64,000 bases of DNA from Mesorhizobium sp. M1D.F.Ca.ET.043.01.1.1 (lineage in GTDB: Bacteria > Pseudomonadota > Alphaproteobacteria > Rhizobiales > Rhizobiaceae), in contig NZ_CP034444.1 in assembly GCF_003952385.1 (NCBI RefSeq), forward strand, positions 3,968,001 to 4,032,000. The letters are read 5' to 3'. Below the pieces are notes generated by a model that had not been told where the DNA came from, did no database searches, and was given only the letters and a program-made list of their open reading frames with translations. The translations under genes were made by a program, and so were the position numbers. Below, piece by piece: positions 51,033 through 60,500 of the stretch (positions are counted from its first letter, which is position 1; the number at the start of each line of letters is the position of its first letter).

Positions 51033-53015
51033 ATGAACCCCATCTTGGCTTCCACCAAACCCGCCATCGGCGGCATTTCGAGTTTTGAAGATCTGGAGGC
51101 TTTTCCGGACCGAACCGCACCAGTTGCAACCATGTTCAGCGGCGGTCTCGACAGCACCTATCTTCTCTACAAGCTGCAAAGCCTTGGCTTTGCGAACATT
51201 GAAGCTGTCGCAGCGGATGTCGGAACGCGCATCGATCAGCCTTTGTTGGAACGGACGGCAGCCATGTTCGGCGCGCGCTTTGTCTGCCTCGAAGGGCGGG
51301 ATGCCTTTGTCGAACAAGGCGTGAAATCAGCCATTCGAGCCCACGCCAAGTACCTTGGCATCTATCCGTTGAGCAGTTCGTTGAGCCGTCCCATAATCGC
51401 ATCTTTGGTTGTTAATCATGCTAGGTCAATCAACTCACGGCTGGTTCTTCATACAGCAAACCTTTCTCAAAACAGTCTTCCGCGCCTTAACAATAGCATT
51501 AAGCGCTCAGGATTTTCCGGCAACTTCGGCAGTCCGTATGAATGCTCTGTGATATCCCGACAACAGAAGACCTCCGACCTGTCCAAGTGTGGAGCGACTT
51601 TTGTGGCGGACCGCACGTGGAGCGCGGACGAAAACCTCTGGTGTCGGGAATTCGAGTCGGGGCCTTTGGAAGATCCCGAGAACTTTTCCATCCCCGAGGA
51701 GGCATTTGCTTGGACGCGCCACATTCCCGCAGAGCAGCCGGTAGAGATCAAACTCGGGTTTGCAGACGGAAGTCTCGTGTCAATTGATGACCGTGATGTT
51801 GCATTGGTCGACGCAATCCCGTTCCTGAATAACACGGTCGGCAAATTCGGGCACGGCCGCTTTGTCGGGCTTGAACACATCACAACCGGCCAAAAGGTTC
51901 TCGAAGTCCGCGAGGCCCCTGCCGCGGCCATTATCTTCGACGCGCTGCGTCACCTCGAAACCGCTTCTCTTGACGTGGCATCAATCGTTTTGAAGCAAGG
52001 GCTTGAGCAAGCCTGGTCCCAAGAGGCGGTTTCAGGTGCATGGGGCAGTACTATTCACCAGATGTGCGAACGGGCCATTGCATCCGCCCTCGAGGGCGTT
52101 AGCGGGAGCGTCAGCTACATAGTCGATCACACACGCTTTTTACCTCGGTCGATCCGAGCCAGGACGCCGAGATACATTAGGGACCGCGACCTTTGGGAAT
52201 ACCAAGCCGCAACCCACATAGCGTTGTCCAAAGCGTTCCGTCCTCGCCAAGTCACCAAAAGGGAGACACCCGTGGAAAACAACGCACCCCAGGCGCCGGC
52301 CAACCTCAGTCAACAATGCACTGACGGTCTGGTGACAAATGGATGGTGGTTTTCAAAAGGCGAGCGCGCCGAAGCCTGCTTTGGCATCGAAATTGATGCA
52401 GCCTGGAAGAACTTTGCTGACCATTGGAATCGACTTCTTCTCGATGAATACATGCGTGACGGCGGAACATATCGTTACCGGCGCTATAGCGCTTTTGAAT
52501 ATGACGCGACTGACGGAATCTTTAGGCTCCTACCCCACGCCCCCTACGAACAATCAAAAAGTGTCAATCATCTGAATGGCGGCTTCAAGCGCCACTTCGA
52601 GCCCCTTGAAAACTCCTTTATAGACCATCCCGTCTTAGAAAAGATTCTGACAGGTTTCTGCAGAATTCTATGTGAAGCCGCCCGACATGATCGTTGGAAT
52701 ATCAAGATCCATCCCTACCGGATTGTCGCGCGCGATGGTGTAAATGGCAAACCGGCACCCGAGGGCCTTCACCAGGACGGGGTGGACTTCATTGCTTGCT
52801 ATATGATTGGGCGGGTCAACGTCACCGGCGGCATGAGCATGATCACCGACGCCTCAAAGGAGTTCCTCGGCGAGGTCGAAATGAACTCCCCGAATGATTT
52901 TGTGATCTGCAACGACCGCGAAACCTTTCACGATGTATCGTCGATTGTGGCCGAAAACCTGAAAATGCCGTACGCTTATCGCGACGTCCTTGTGATCGCC
53001 TTCGAGAAATTATAA
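51033..53015 (+). CDS. Fusion of an argininosuccinate-synthetase-like domain and a 2OG/Fe(II) dioxygenase
   Basis: A 660-residue protein. Residues about 30-415 are ArgG-like: PP-loop SGGLDST (36-42), TSL-type [13 protein letters not shown], then [20 protein letters not shown], which aligns with the WSxDENL...EAGxLExP motif of ArgG, and [12 protein letters not shown] matching G(V)GRxDxVENRFVG. Residues about 430-660 resemble PF10014 2-oxoglutarate dioxygenases (amino-acid hydroxylases): HxD in GLHQDGVDF (His 580, Asp 582), and distal His in ETFHDVSS (His 633). The first half should activate a ureido- or carboxylate-containing substrate with ATP and join an amine such as aspartate; the second should hydroxylate an amino acid. 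The ATG overlaps the stop of the exporter gene, so a small exported metabolite is inferred. A second ArgG for arginine synthesis is expected elsewhere in the genome. Confidence 0.85.
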   Translation: MNPILASTKPAIGGISSFEDLEAFPDRTAPVATMFSGGLDSTYLLYKLQSLGFANIEAVAADVGTRIDQPLLERTAAMFGARFVCLEGRDAFVEQGVKSAIRAHAKYLGIYPLSSSLSRPIIASLVVNHARSINSRLVLHTANLSQNSLPRLNNSIKRSGFSGNFGSPYECSVISRQQKTSDLSKCGATFVADRTWSADENLWCREFESGPLEDPENFSIPEEAFAWTRHIPAEQPVEIKLGFADGSLVSIDDRDVALVDAIPFLNNTVGKFGHGRFVGLEHITTGQKVLEVREAPAAAIIFDALRHLETASLDVASIVLKQGLEQAWSQEAVSGAWGSTIHQMCERAIASALEGVSGSVSYIVDHTRFLPRSIRARTPRYIRDRDLWEYQAATHIALSKAFRPRQVTKRETPVENNAPQAPANLSQQCTDGLVTNGWWFSKGERAEACFGIEIDAAWKNFADHWNRLLLDEYMRDGGTYRYRRYSAFEYDATDGIFRLLPHAPYEQSKSVNHLNGGFKRHFEPLENSFIDHPVLEKILTGFCRILCEAARHDRWNIKIHPYRIVARDGVNGKPAPEGLHQDGVDFIACYMIGRVNVTGGMSMITDASKEFLGEVEMNSPNDFVICNDRETFHDVSSIVAENLKMPYAYRDVLVIAFEKL

Positions 53016-53227
53016 CGCCCAGCGCGCCGAGAGCATTTTCAACAAGGTTCAATACTGCTTGGTATCCTCTCGGGTGTTCCTGGTGCGGGAACAATGCAGG
53101 ATTAATTTCTTGCATCTAAACACCTAGATAGCAGTTTCGCCTCTCTGGTATGATGGTTTTTGGCCTCGCGGATCTCGCGTAATACGAATGACCGTGGACA
53201 CCCCCGATCTTCGCAAGAAAGTGAGAA
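53016..53227. other. Short gap after the fusion gene
   Basis: Nothing recognised; no terminator with a T-run. The downstream aminotransferase remnant begins abruptly at its end, marking a deletion or recombination junction. Confidence 0.4.
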
Positions 53228-53858
53228 ATTATCCTCATGCTGTCCGACGAGGTGGTCTGCGGCTTCGGAGGCACCGGGAACTGGTTTGGTAGCCAGACAT
53301 TTGGGATGGAACCGGACATGCTCTCGATCGCCGGGGGGCTTTCATCCGGTCACCTGCCCATTGGCGGCGTCATTATCTCGACAAGATTTATCAATGCGCC
53401 GCTGACGAGGCCCACAAGGTCGGCGTGTTCGGTCACGGTTTCACCTACTCCGGTCATCCGGTGATAGCGGCCGTCGCCGCCGAGGCGATCAGGATCTACA
53501 GCGAGATCGATTTCGTGACCCAGGCGCGTCGTCTCGGCGATCACTTGCATGGAGCCCTCGCGGACGCGCTCGGCGACCATCCGCTTGTCGGTGAAGCCCG
53601 CGGCCGCGGCTTCATCGCGGGGGTTCAGATCGTCGAGGATCGTGCGCCCGTCGCGTCTTCGCGCCCGAGCTGAGGATCGGCGATGTCGAGCGGCGGTGCC
53701 GCGAGCACGGCGTCATGATCCGCAATATGGGAGACGTGCTTGGAATCTGTCCGCCCTATATAATCACCGAAAGCGAGATCGACCCCTTGGTTGACGGCAT
53801 TCGTTCTGCACTCGACGGCGCCGCTGCTGCGAATTCCCGGGTCGGTCGGGTGGCATGA
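53228..53858 (+). pseudogene. Class III aminotransferase, C-terminal half, frameshifted
   Basis: Consecutive pieces: LSDEVVCGFGGTGNWFG, then MLSIAGGLSSGHLPIGG (PLP lysine replaced by Gly in this reading), after a frameshift VFGHGFTYSGHPVIAAVAAE, GEARGRGFIAGVQIVED, and after another HGVMIRNMGDVLGICPPYIIT to the stop. The N-terminal half is absent. It is not the same gene as 42142 and represents a second aminotransferase lost from this region. Confidence 0.8.
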
Positions 53859-53974
53859 GTTCCAGCATTAAGACCGACTGCTTCACTTCAGTGGATATTA
53901 TCGAGCAAACGCTCACCCGAGGGGTGCACTTCATCCGTGTCCGGTACAAAACGTCACCCATGTCTCAGGTCGGG

Positions 53975-54216
53975 CACGCCGCTCGCCAACGACACCGAGT
54001 TCGGCCTCGCGGCCTACTTCTACACCGGCGATCTCGGTCGCGCCTTCCGCGTGATGGAAGGACTGAAGTACCGGCGTCAATGAAGGCCTGATCACCACGC
54101 CGGAGGTGCCGTTCCGCGGCGTCAAGGAATCGGGCCTCGGCAAGGAAGGCGGCCTCCAGGGCATCGTGGATTATCTCGACACCAAACATGTCTGCATCGG
54201 CGGTCTCGGCGTCTAG
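53975..54216 (+). pseudogene. Aldehyde dehydrogenase C-terminal fragment
   Basis: Begins at LANDTEFGLAAYFYTGDLG and [10 protein letters not shown], then with a one-base shift [39 protein letters not shown]. It is the last 80 residues of a GabD-like dehydrogenase, similar to but distinct from the dead copy at 12152-13608. Confidence 0.8.
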
Positions 54217-54269
54217 TGGTTCCCGCCTGACATAGGAGTCCAATCAGAGATTCCCTTTCTGGCCTGCGC

Positions 54270-54960
54270 GTGCGAGTCTGGCGCATGCGCACAGGAAGAT
54301 CGTTCACCGTTTCGTCGGCCGATCGCGTCCGTCTGACGGCGCTGATCAGGGATCGCAACGCCCCGCAAAAGCATGTCTGGCGCGCCGAGATAGTGCTTTT
54401 GCCCGCCGACGGCGTCGGCACCGGCGAGGTCATGCGCCGCATCGGCAAGTCGAAGACCGACGTCTGGCGCTGGCAGGAGCGCTTTGCCGCGGAAGGCTGT
54501 GACGGGCTGCTGCGCGACAAGACGCGACAGTGGCGCATTCCGCCGCTCGGTCCCGATGTCGGCGAGCGCGTCGTGGCACTGACGCTTGCCGATCCGCCGG
54601 GCGAGAGGACCCACTGGACCGCCGACATGATGGCGCAAGCCGCCGCAATCAGCGCCAGCGCCGTCAGGCGCATCTGGAAGGCGCATGGTCTCGCACCCCA
54701 CCGCTGGCGCCAGGTTCAAGCTCTCCAATGATCCGAAGTTCGTCGACAAGTTGCGCGCCGTCGTCGGCCTCTATCTCGATGCGCCGGCCCATGCCATCGT
54801 TCTGTCGGTCGATGAAAAGAGCCAGATCCGGCGCTCGACCGCACCCACCCGGCCTGCCGATGAAGAAGGGGCGGCTCGGTACGATGAGGCACGACTACAA
54901 GCGCAACGGCACCACCACCCTGTTCGCCGCCCTCAACGTCCACTATTGTCCCGTTGACGA
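54270..54960 (+). pseudogene. IS630-family transposase, truncated and frameshifted
   Basis: The first frame has the tandem HTH region: SSADRVRLTALIRDRNAPQK, VMRRIGKSKTDVWRWQERF, then [20 protein letters not shown]. Other frames continue with [32 protein letters not shown] (first catalytic Asp) and [14 protein letters not shown]. It stops near 54957, before the second Asp and the Glu. It belongs to a different IS630 subgroup from the intact copy at 49881. Confidence 0.8.
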
Positions 54961-55029
54961 GAATATCATCTTAGTTGCTTGTAAAAATTTGTTCTCCACT
55001 TCCGTCTCCATCGTATCTCAGTCAACGCG

Positions 55030-55701
55030 ATGGAGCAGGAAATGACTACAAACATTGTGAAACTGGAAGAAGGCAGGGCAATCGGCTCTAATCGTGACGT
55101 GCCGCTGTCAGATCATGAGGCGGAAGCCCTAGGGCATCTTGCGGTGGCGCTGAGTGGCATTTCGACGACCATTCGGTCCGCCGCCTACAAACACGCGCTA
55201 AACTCTAGTCACGCGATGAAGCCCCTAAAGGAGACGGAGGACGCGCTTACCGACTACGACGCCTTGGCGAGGGCGGCGGGCCGAAAGCAGCCGAAAGCGG
55301 CGGAGGAGGACGACAGGAAGGGGGACGCCCTAGCGAGAGAGGCCGCCGCACAGGTCAGCAGGGTCGATCAGACCCGATCTTCCCGCTGGAGCAGACCGCG
55401 AAGGGTACCGGTGGCATCAACGGACTACGTTCGGCAGGTGGTCATGGCAGATAGTCAGCTTGGAGCAGTGTCGGCACTGGTAAACGCGCGGCGAGTGGCT
55501 CCAGAACGCTTCCATGCTTCTGTTCCCAGTGTAGATAATAATCCGGATGCTCCGCTTCTGACCTCTTTTTCGGACTATCTGAGCAGGGTGTGCGGACTGG
55601 AGTCAAAGTCCCGCGAAGGCGTTCTCCTGGGCAGCCGCCGCTTTCTGGATTGGTTCCATCACCACCATTCCCGGCCAAGCCCTCGGCGCGTTGACGGCTG
55701 A
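55030..55701 (+). CDS. Chimeric reading frame: unknown N-terminus joined to a tyrosine-recombinase start
   Basis: The 223-codon frame begins with a hydrophilic part of unknown family ([19 protein letters not shown], then [20 protein letters not shown]). From about residue 170 it reads [20 protein letters not shown] and [15 protein letters not shown], which is the core-binding start of a tyrosine recombinase. The recombinase part shifts frame after that (see next entry). The upstream half alone could be a small genuine protein that lost its natural end by fusion. Confidence 0.45.
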   Translation: MEQEMTTNIVKLEEGRAIGSNRDVPLSDHEAEALGHLAVALSGISTTIRSAAYKHALNSSHAMKPLKETEDALTDYDALARAAGRKQPKAAEEDDRKGDALAREAAAQVSRVDQTRSSRWSRPRRVPVASTDYVRQVVMADSQLGAVSALVNARRVAPERFHASVPSVDNNPDAPLLTSFSDYLSRVCGLESKSREGVLLGSRRFLDWFHHHHSRPSPRRVDG

Positions 55702-55860
55702 GCATGTCCTTGCCGCTGTCGAACATCGGCTGTCACTATCGGCGACCTCCGGTACCCGCACCGGCAGCAACTTCTCACATCGTATTGGGCTGGCCACCAC
55801 GACCAGAATCTCGCGCGCGTCGTCCCCAGGACGCCCCACTGGCGTTTGGCTCATCTAACC
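55545..55860 (+). pseudogene. Tyrosine recombinase N-terminal fragment, frameshifted
   Basis: After [11 protein letters not shown] the recombinase sequence continues in other frames as [19 protein letters not shown], then WAGHHDQNLARVVPRTPHW and RLAHL. This is the SAM-like DNA-binding region. The catalytic R-H-R-Y part is absent; the sequence joins unrelated DNA at about 55855. Confidence 0.65.
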
Positions 55861-56046
55861 CTCGAACTCGGCTACGGCCCGTCGACGGTCTTCTTCACAT
55901 GGGTCGGATTCGACGAAATGGACGAGGTCACAGGCGACGGCCATGCTGAACTGCTCGACGACGGCTCCATCGACATCACCTTCTATCACAACGGCGACGA
56001 GGCAATCCTCAAGGCCAAACGGGACACTTCTTCAACGGCCTGCTAG
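55846..56046 (+). CDS. Small hypothetical reading frame (66 codons), possibly a C-terminal fragment
   Basis: An acidic frame: LELGYGPSTVFFTWVGFDEM, DEVTGDGHAELLDDGSIDIT, YHNGDEAILKAKRDTSSTAC. Composition is protein-like, but the ATG lies in the recombinase remnant, so this is probably the tail of a larger gene now truncated. I do not recognise the family. Confidence 0.4.
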   Translation: MAHLTLELGYGPSTVFFTWVGFDEMDEVTGDGHAELLDDGSIDITFYHNGDEAILKAKRDTSSTAC

Positions 56047-56287
56047 GAGATCCGTGTTCGCCTTGCGCTGACAAAGAAGCTCACACATGACGTCCGGGAG
56101 ACGATGCTGGCAAATGGTCTGGCTGAAGCATTCCACCCACAATACCAAAGCCCGTCCCGATCCAAAGCGCTTCTAAGCACTCCACCTCAGGCGCAAGGCC
56201 GGTTGGCCAGTGCATCTTCTTGGTCCGCCGGAAGAGAACCCCGCCCGACAATAGCTTCATGAGGTCTTGCGCTGCAGTGTCGACCGT
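56047..56287. other. Intergenic stretch before the OmpW terminator
   Basis: About 240 bases without a recognisable gene on either strand. Confidence 0.4.
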
Positions 56288-56310
56288 AAAAAAGGGCGCG
56301 CGAGGCGCCC
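56288..56310 (-). terminator. Rho-independent terminator of the oligopeptidase-ompW operon
   Basis: Read on the minus strand: GGGCGC, loop CTCGC, GCGCCC, then six T. It lies 44 nt after the ompW stop. Confidence 0.88.
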
Positions 56311-56353
56311 TTCATTTAAACCGGCAGTCGGGAAGCAGACTTCACTCTGATAT

Positions 56354-57052
56354 TCAAAAGCGGTAGGTGACACCTGCGCCTATCAGCCAGGGATCGAGCT
56401 CCGCCTTCCCCGTCAGCTTCGCGCCGGTCACCGTGACGTCGAAGTCCGGCTTCAGGAAAAGCTTCTTCACGTCGAAGTTGAGGCCCCAGTGCTGGTCCAC
56501 CATGTAGTCGAATCCGACCTGCAGCGCCGTGCCGAACGTGTTCTTCACCTTGAGAGCATCAGCGCTGCCAGTGTCCTGGTTGTAGAAGATCGTGTAGTTC
56601 ACGCCGGCGCCGACATAAGGCTTGAACGCGCCGAGATCGGTAAAATGGTACTGCAACGTGAGTGTCGGCGGCAGCAGCCAAACTTTGCCGATGTTGCCCA
56701 ACCCTCCGATCGTCCCTTGGCCCGCGATGTTGGCATAAGTGGTACCGAGTATGAGTTCGGCGGCGATGTTGTCGGTGAAGAAATACGAGATATCGAGTTC
56801 CGGCGTCACCGTGTCCGAATACGAAAGACCGGAGCCGGGAAGCGTATCAACGTAGCCCAGATCTTTCGTAACGACGCCCAACGCCCGCAGGCGGACCTGC
56901 CAAGGGATTGGCGCTTCGGTGACCGAGGCTCCCGTCTCCGCCAGGACGGTCTCTGCTTGCGCAGGCTCCGCGGCGACGGCCTGCTGTCCCACCATGATCA
57001 GGGCCACCGCCGCTGCTGTTGCCCGCGCTACGCCCATTCGCGTTCTCGCCAT
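56354..57052 (-). CDS. OmpW-family outer-membrane protein
   Basis: A 232-residue eight-stranded barrel. It has a signal peptide (ARATAAAVALIMVGQQAVAA, cleaved near residue 28). OmpW features follow: RLRALGVVTKD, PELDISYFFTDNIAAELILG, LLPPTLTLQYHF, KPYVGAGVNYTIFY and the closing GAGVTYRF with terminal Phe. OmpW proteins form narrow channels for small hydrophobic molecules. The ATG at 57052 is preceded by AAGGAG; an open frame continues to 57448 but overlaps the oligopeptidase gene and is not coding. It follows the oligopeptidase by 38 nt and ends at a clear terminator. Confidence 0.92.
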   Translation of the reverse strand: MARTRMGVARATAAAVALIMVGQQAVAAEPAQAETVLAETGASVTEAPIPWQVRLRALGVVTKDLGYVDTLPGSGLSYSDTVTPELDISYFFTDNIAAELILGTTYANIAGQGTIGGLGNIGKVWLLPPTLTLQYHFTDLGAFKPYVGAGVNYTIFYNQDTGSADALKVKNTFGTALQVGFDYMVDQHWGLNFDVKKLFLKPDFDVTVTGAKLTGKAELDPWLIGAGVTYRF

Positions 57053-57090
57053 GAGATTCACTCCTTGATGTTCAGAAAGGATGCACTGCA

Positions 57091-59253
57091 CTATTTCGTC
57101 TCCTGCTCGAATGAATTGTTGATGGACCTCAAATGCCCCTCTTGCGTTGCAACGCGTTCCGCCGTCTCCGGAGGGTGATCGTTGAAGCCGATTGCGCTGC
57201 GGAGAAAATTGGTGCCTAGACTGATGAATGCGGCTTGCTCCCGATTGTCCTCGCCGCAGCCGTGCCCGCCTGCGCTGGCCTCGTAGAAGTAAGCGGGATA
57301 GCCAAGAGCCTGCAGTTTTGCGGCCATCTTGCGCGCATGGCCCGGATGGACGCGGTCGTCGCGTTTCGTGGTGGCGATCAGGATAGGCGGATAGGGCTGT
57401 CCCGGCGCTGCGGCGTGATAGGCGGAGATTTCCTTCAGGAAAGCCCAATCGTGAACCTTGTCCGGATCGCCATATTCGTCGATCCAGCTCGCGCCCGCCA
57501 AGAGCTTGGTGTAGCGACGCATGTCGATAAGCGGTGCTGTGCAGAACAGAGCCCCGAAATGCTCAGGATAGCGGGTCAGCATGTTTGCGATCAGCAGGCC
57601 GCCATTTGAGCCACCCTCGGCGGCAATCCGCCTCGGCAGGGTGATGCCCCTTCGCACGAGGTCGGAGGCAACGGCGGCGAAATCGTCGTGGGCGAGACGC
57701 TTGCCCTCCCTGCGCCCGGCTTCGTGCCAGCGGGTGCCGAACTCGCCGCCGCCGCGGATGTTCGCCTCGACACACGTGCCGCCGCGCTCGAGCCACAGCT
57801 TGCCCAGCGGGGAGTTGTAGTAGGGCAGGAATGATACGCCGAACCCGCCATAAGCGGAAAGGTGAATCGGAGCATCTCCGTTCCCGTTCGCCGGACCAAC
57901 CTGCGTATAGGGGATCAGCTCATGATCGATAGAGACTGCCTCGTGGCGCGTGACCACCAGTCCGGATGCATCGAAATTCTCCGGGCTGCGCTTCAGGATT
58001 GCTGAAGCGCTGAGAGACGGCGCGGCATTCAGATCGAACAGCAAGAGCTGCGGCGGCGTGATCGGATCCTGAGCACAGATCAGGACCTCTCCATTGGTCT
58101 CGTGAACTGCCGCATCGAATGACCAGACGTCGACAGTACCTTCGGCGGGCAGGGTGTTCAGGACTCGGCGCGTCCATTCCTGGTGGCCGGGAGTGAACAT
58201 CTCGAAACGCGGTGCGAGATTGACGAGGTAAGAGATAATGAGCTTCCCGTCATTCCAGAAGAATGACTGCATGGAGCGCCTTTCCCCTGGTTGAAACAGG
58301 GTCTCAAAAAGGCGTCCGCCGGCGAGGAAAGTGGAAAGCGAGATGACGATCAGCGCGTCGGCGGGATGGGTGGTGCCTCCCACCGTCCAGGGCTTGCGCG
58401 GCCTTACCGCCAGCCAGTCGCCGAAGACCCGCCACGACGCGTCGCGAGGAAGATCGATCTGCCTCCTCGGCCCGCTCCTATCGCCGATCCAGCTGATCTT
58501 CTCGAAGAAGGCCGGCTGCTCGATGAACCAAAGGCGCTCGCTGCGGCCGGTGCGGTCCGAATGACCAGACACTTGGAAGCTTTCGAACCCGGCCTCGAAG
58601 ATTGCCGGCGTGGTGAGGGGATCCGCGTCACGCTTCCACAGTCGAACTGTGCGCGCATAGCCGGAGCGGGTGGCCATGCCATTACCAAGCGCACTGGAAA
58701 GCAGAAGCGTGTCAGGGTCCAGCCAATTAACGTAGCCTTTGGCCTCGGGGAGGTTGAAGCCGTCGGCGACAAAGCTCAGAGAAATCAGGTCGAATTCGCG
58801 ATGCACGACCGCGTCGCTGCCGCCGCGCGACAGGCGCAGAACGGCTCTTTCCCGTCTCTCCGGCTCGATGGACGCGCCGTCCCAGATCCAGTCCTCTCCG
58901 TCGCTAGCCGCGAGAGCATCCAGATCGAGCAGTAGCTCCCATTGGGGATCCGCCTTCATGTAGGCGGCAAGGGTGGTCCGGCGCCACAGTCCGCGTGGAT
59001 TACCGTCATCTCGCCAGTAATTGTAGAGGTACTGACTACGGCGCGCGATCAGGGGAAGATTGTCGCGATTGTCGAAAATGGCTGTCAGAGCCGCGCGGTC
59101 GCGCTCGAACTGCGTTCCACCGAAGTGCTTCAGAGTCCTTGCCGATTGGCCGGCGGCCCAGGCAAGTGCCCGCTCGCCCTCTACATCTTCAAGCCAGACA
59201 TAGGGATCGTCGTCGGGAGCATCAAGCGTTGGACGGACATCAAATGCGTTCAT
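57091..59253 (-). CDS. S9A prolyl oligopeptidase family protein
   Basis: A 720-residue serine peptidase. It opens with DDPYVWLEDVEGERALAWA, the usual S9A N-terminus, has a beta-propeller to about 430, and a hydrolase domain with YGGFGVSFLPYY, NIRGGGEFGTRWHEAG, nucleophile EGGSNGGLL (Ser 549), Asp in KRDDRVHPGHA (632/633) and His in GGHGCGED (664). No signal peptide is seen, so it acts in the cytoplasm or is exported by other means. The ATG at 59253 has only a weak ribosome-binding site. It is not a close copy of the oligopeptidase at 24329. Co-transcribed with ompW, it may act on peptides entering through that barrel. Confidence 0.92.
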   Translation of the reverse strand: MNAFDVRPTLDAPDDDPYVWLEDVEGERALAWAAGQSARTLKHFGGTQFERDRAALTAIFDNRDNLPLIARRSQYLYNYWRDDGNPRGLWRRTTLAAYMKADPQWELLLDLDALAASDGEDWIWDGASIEPERRERAVLRLSRGGSDAVVHREFDLISLSFVADGFNLPEAKGYVNWLDPDTLLLSSALGNGMATRSGYARTVRLWKRDADPLTTPAIFEAGFESFQVSGHSDRTGRSERLWFIEQPAFFEKISWIGDRSGPRRQIDLPRDASWRVFGDWLAVRPRKPWTVGGTTHPADALIVISLSTFLAGGRLFETLFQPGERRSMQSFFWNDGKLIISYLVNLAPRFEMFTPGHQEWTRRVLNTLPAEGTVDVWSFDAAVHETNGEVLICAQDPITPPQLLLFDLNAAPSLSASAILKRSPENFDASGLVVTRHEAVSIDHELIPYTQVGPANGNGDAPIHLSAYGGFGVSFLPYYNSPLGKLWLERGGTCVEANIRGGGEFGTRWHEAGRREGKRLAHDDFAAVASDLVRRGITLPRRIAAEGGSNGGLLIANMLTRYPEHFGALFCTAPLIDMRRYTKLLAGASWIDEYGDPDKVHDWAFLKEISAYHAAAPGQPYPPILIATTKRDDRVHPGHARKMAAKLQALGYPAYFYEASAGGHGCGEDNREQAAFISLGTNFLRSAIGFNDHPPETAERVATQEGHLRSINNSFEQETK

Positions 59254-59812
59254 GTCCGGACAGCCTTCAGAAAGAAGGGATAGAGGCTTCCGTCGGCTCG
59301 GGAACGCTCAGTGTCGGTAGCGGCGCCCACATGTTCGAAAAGCGTGATCATTGATGAGTTCTTCCAGTCGGTGCGGCATCGCAGTGCTTTTGCGCATAGG
59401 GCCGCAACCTTCGTGCCAACTGGGAAAATCGTTTCGGAACAATGCGATCGCTCTGGAAGCGTTGTGTCACATGTCCGACATCGTCGAGAATCCGACAACG
59501 AGTGCTCCTCCTAATCACCGGATCAACCTCCGGCGCCAGTCGTGGACACTGTGCAGAACTCGAGAAGTGAAGCTCATTGGAGTGAACCTGGTTGACGCCC
59601 AACATCTTCGCTCTGGAGCGCTTCACGCACACGGATTCATGGCAGACACCATGATGCGATCGATGCTGTTAGAGACCAAGCTGGCTGCGCCTGTGAGTTT
59701 CAGCCGCCAGCTGGAAGCAGCGGAGTTCTGAGGAGAAGGGTGGGGGGCCCAAGCCCTGCCGCAATCTTGGCCTGCACCGTCCCCTTGATTGTTGTGGGTC
59801 AACGTCTGCCTG
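59254..59812. other. Gap upstream of the oligopeptidase gene
   Basis: No gene recognised on either strand; overlapping frames of about 90-120 codons near 59350-59730 carry no motif. The oligopeptidase promoter should lie in the first 150 bases. Confidence 0.45.
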
Positions 59813-60025
59813 CCCGCTGAATTTGGCACGCCTTACACCTACGTCACGACCAAGACCTTCCTGTTGCACTTCGGCCTCGACACACTGCGGGATTTGCCCG
59901 ATTTCGAGGCGATTGAGGTTGCCGCGCTGCTCAGCAAGGAGAAGCTGCTGGCGGGCGATACTCCCATCGGGCTGGTGAGTGGTGGAGGAGGTGAGGAGCG
60001 ACACTCCAAGGCCAGGACGGGCTAG
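59813..60025 (+). pseudogene. ScpB (condensin subunit) C-terminal fragment
   Basis: The frame reads FGTPYTYVTTKTFLLHFGLD, TLRDLPDFEAIE and LLSKEKLLAG. This is the C-terminal winged-helix end of ScpB (pattern GRPxxYxTTxxFLxHFGLxxLxDLP). Upstream ScpB sequence is missing, so it is a truncated remnant; accessory ScpB-like genes are common on rhizobial plasmids. Confidence 0.65.
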
Positions 60026-60500
60026 CGCAGCAGATACATGGAAGTAATCGCTTGATATGAGCGGTTGAGAGTCGAATCAGGGAACTATGCGATCACTATC
60101 GATAAGAGGTGGCAATATCGATCGTGATTGTATCGGGCCACTCTACGGCGAAGGAGGCGGCAACTTGTGTCTCCGACCCGAAACGATTACCTTGCGGCCA
60201 TTATGAGCAAGCATTTGGCATCCGTCTTGACGACGTGAACGCGCCCTGCAGCGTACAGCTGGACGACGCGGCGCTGGCCGATTGCTTTGCGGATCTCGAT
60301 TTGGCCAAGCAGCATCCCGCTCATGTCAGCGCCTTTCTCGGCGAGGTCCCTCTCGCCCAGCAAGTCGAGTTCGCAACCGCGCACCACATTCGCGGTCGAC
60401 GAGATGAAGGCTTTTGCCGCCAAGTTCTCTGCCTGGTCCGGCGAAAGCTATCCGCTCGCCGCATAATGGCTGGACATGATAGCCGACGCCCGTCCCGAAT
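60026..60500. other. Gap with unrecognised debris
   Basis: A plus-strand frame from 60109 and overlapping minus-strand frames look partly protein-like (for example DEMKAFAAKFSAWSGESYPL near 60400-60465) but no family is recognised and the frames are broken. Confidence 0.35.

Larger units (their letters stand above)
49047..51036 (+). pseudogene. EamA/DMT-family exporter gene interrupted by IS630
   Basis: The first 278 codons encode a ten-helix drug/metabolite transporter: LLGVAFVWGASYPVGKGAL, the first EamA repeat to about 150, and PTRVGFLMGTEPFFGF in the second. At 49880 an IS630 copy enters at a TA. Skipping the IS and one TA (49881-50925) restores the same frame: L-AHLLLNEPLTVPSL, then [17 protein letters not shown], ending at TGA 51034-51036. 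The reconstructed protein has 314 residues, normal for the family. Its stop overlaps the ATG of the next gene (ATGA at 51033), so exporter and enzyme formed a coupled operon. As it stands the exporter lacks its last helix. EamA proteins export amino acids and related metabolites. Confidence 0.9.

Noticed and set aside
57053..57448. Open extension of ompW upstream on the minus strand
   Set aside because: It lies on the same strand but in another frame of the oligopeptidase gene; the signal peptide and AAGGAG mark the start at 57052.
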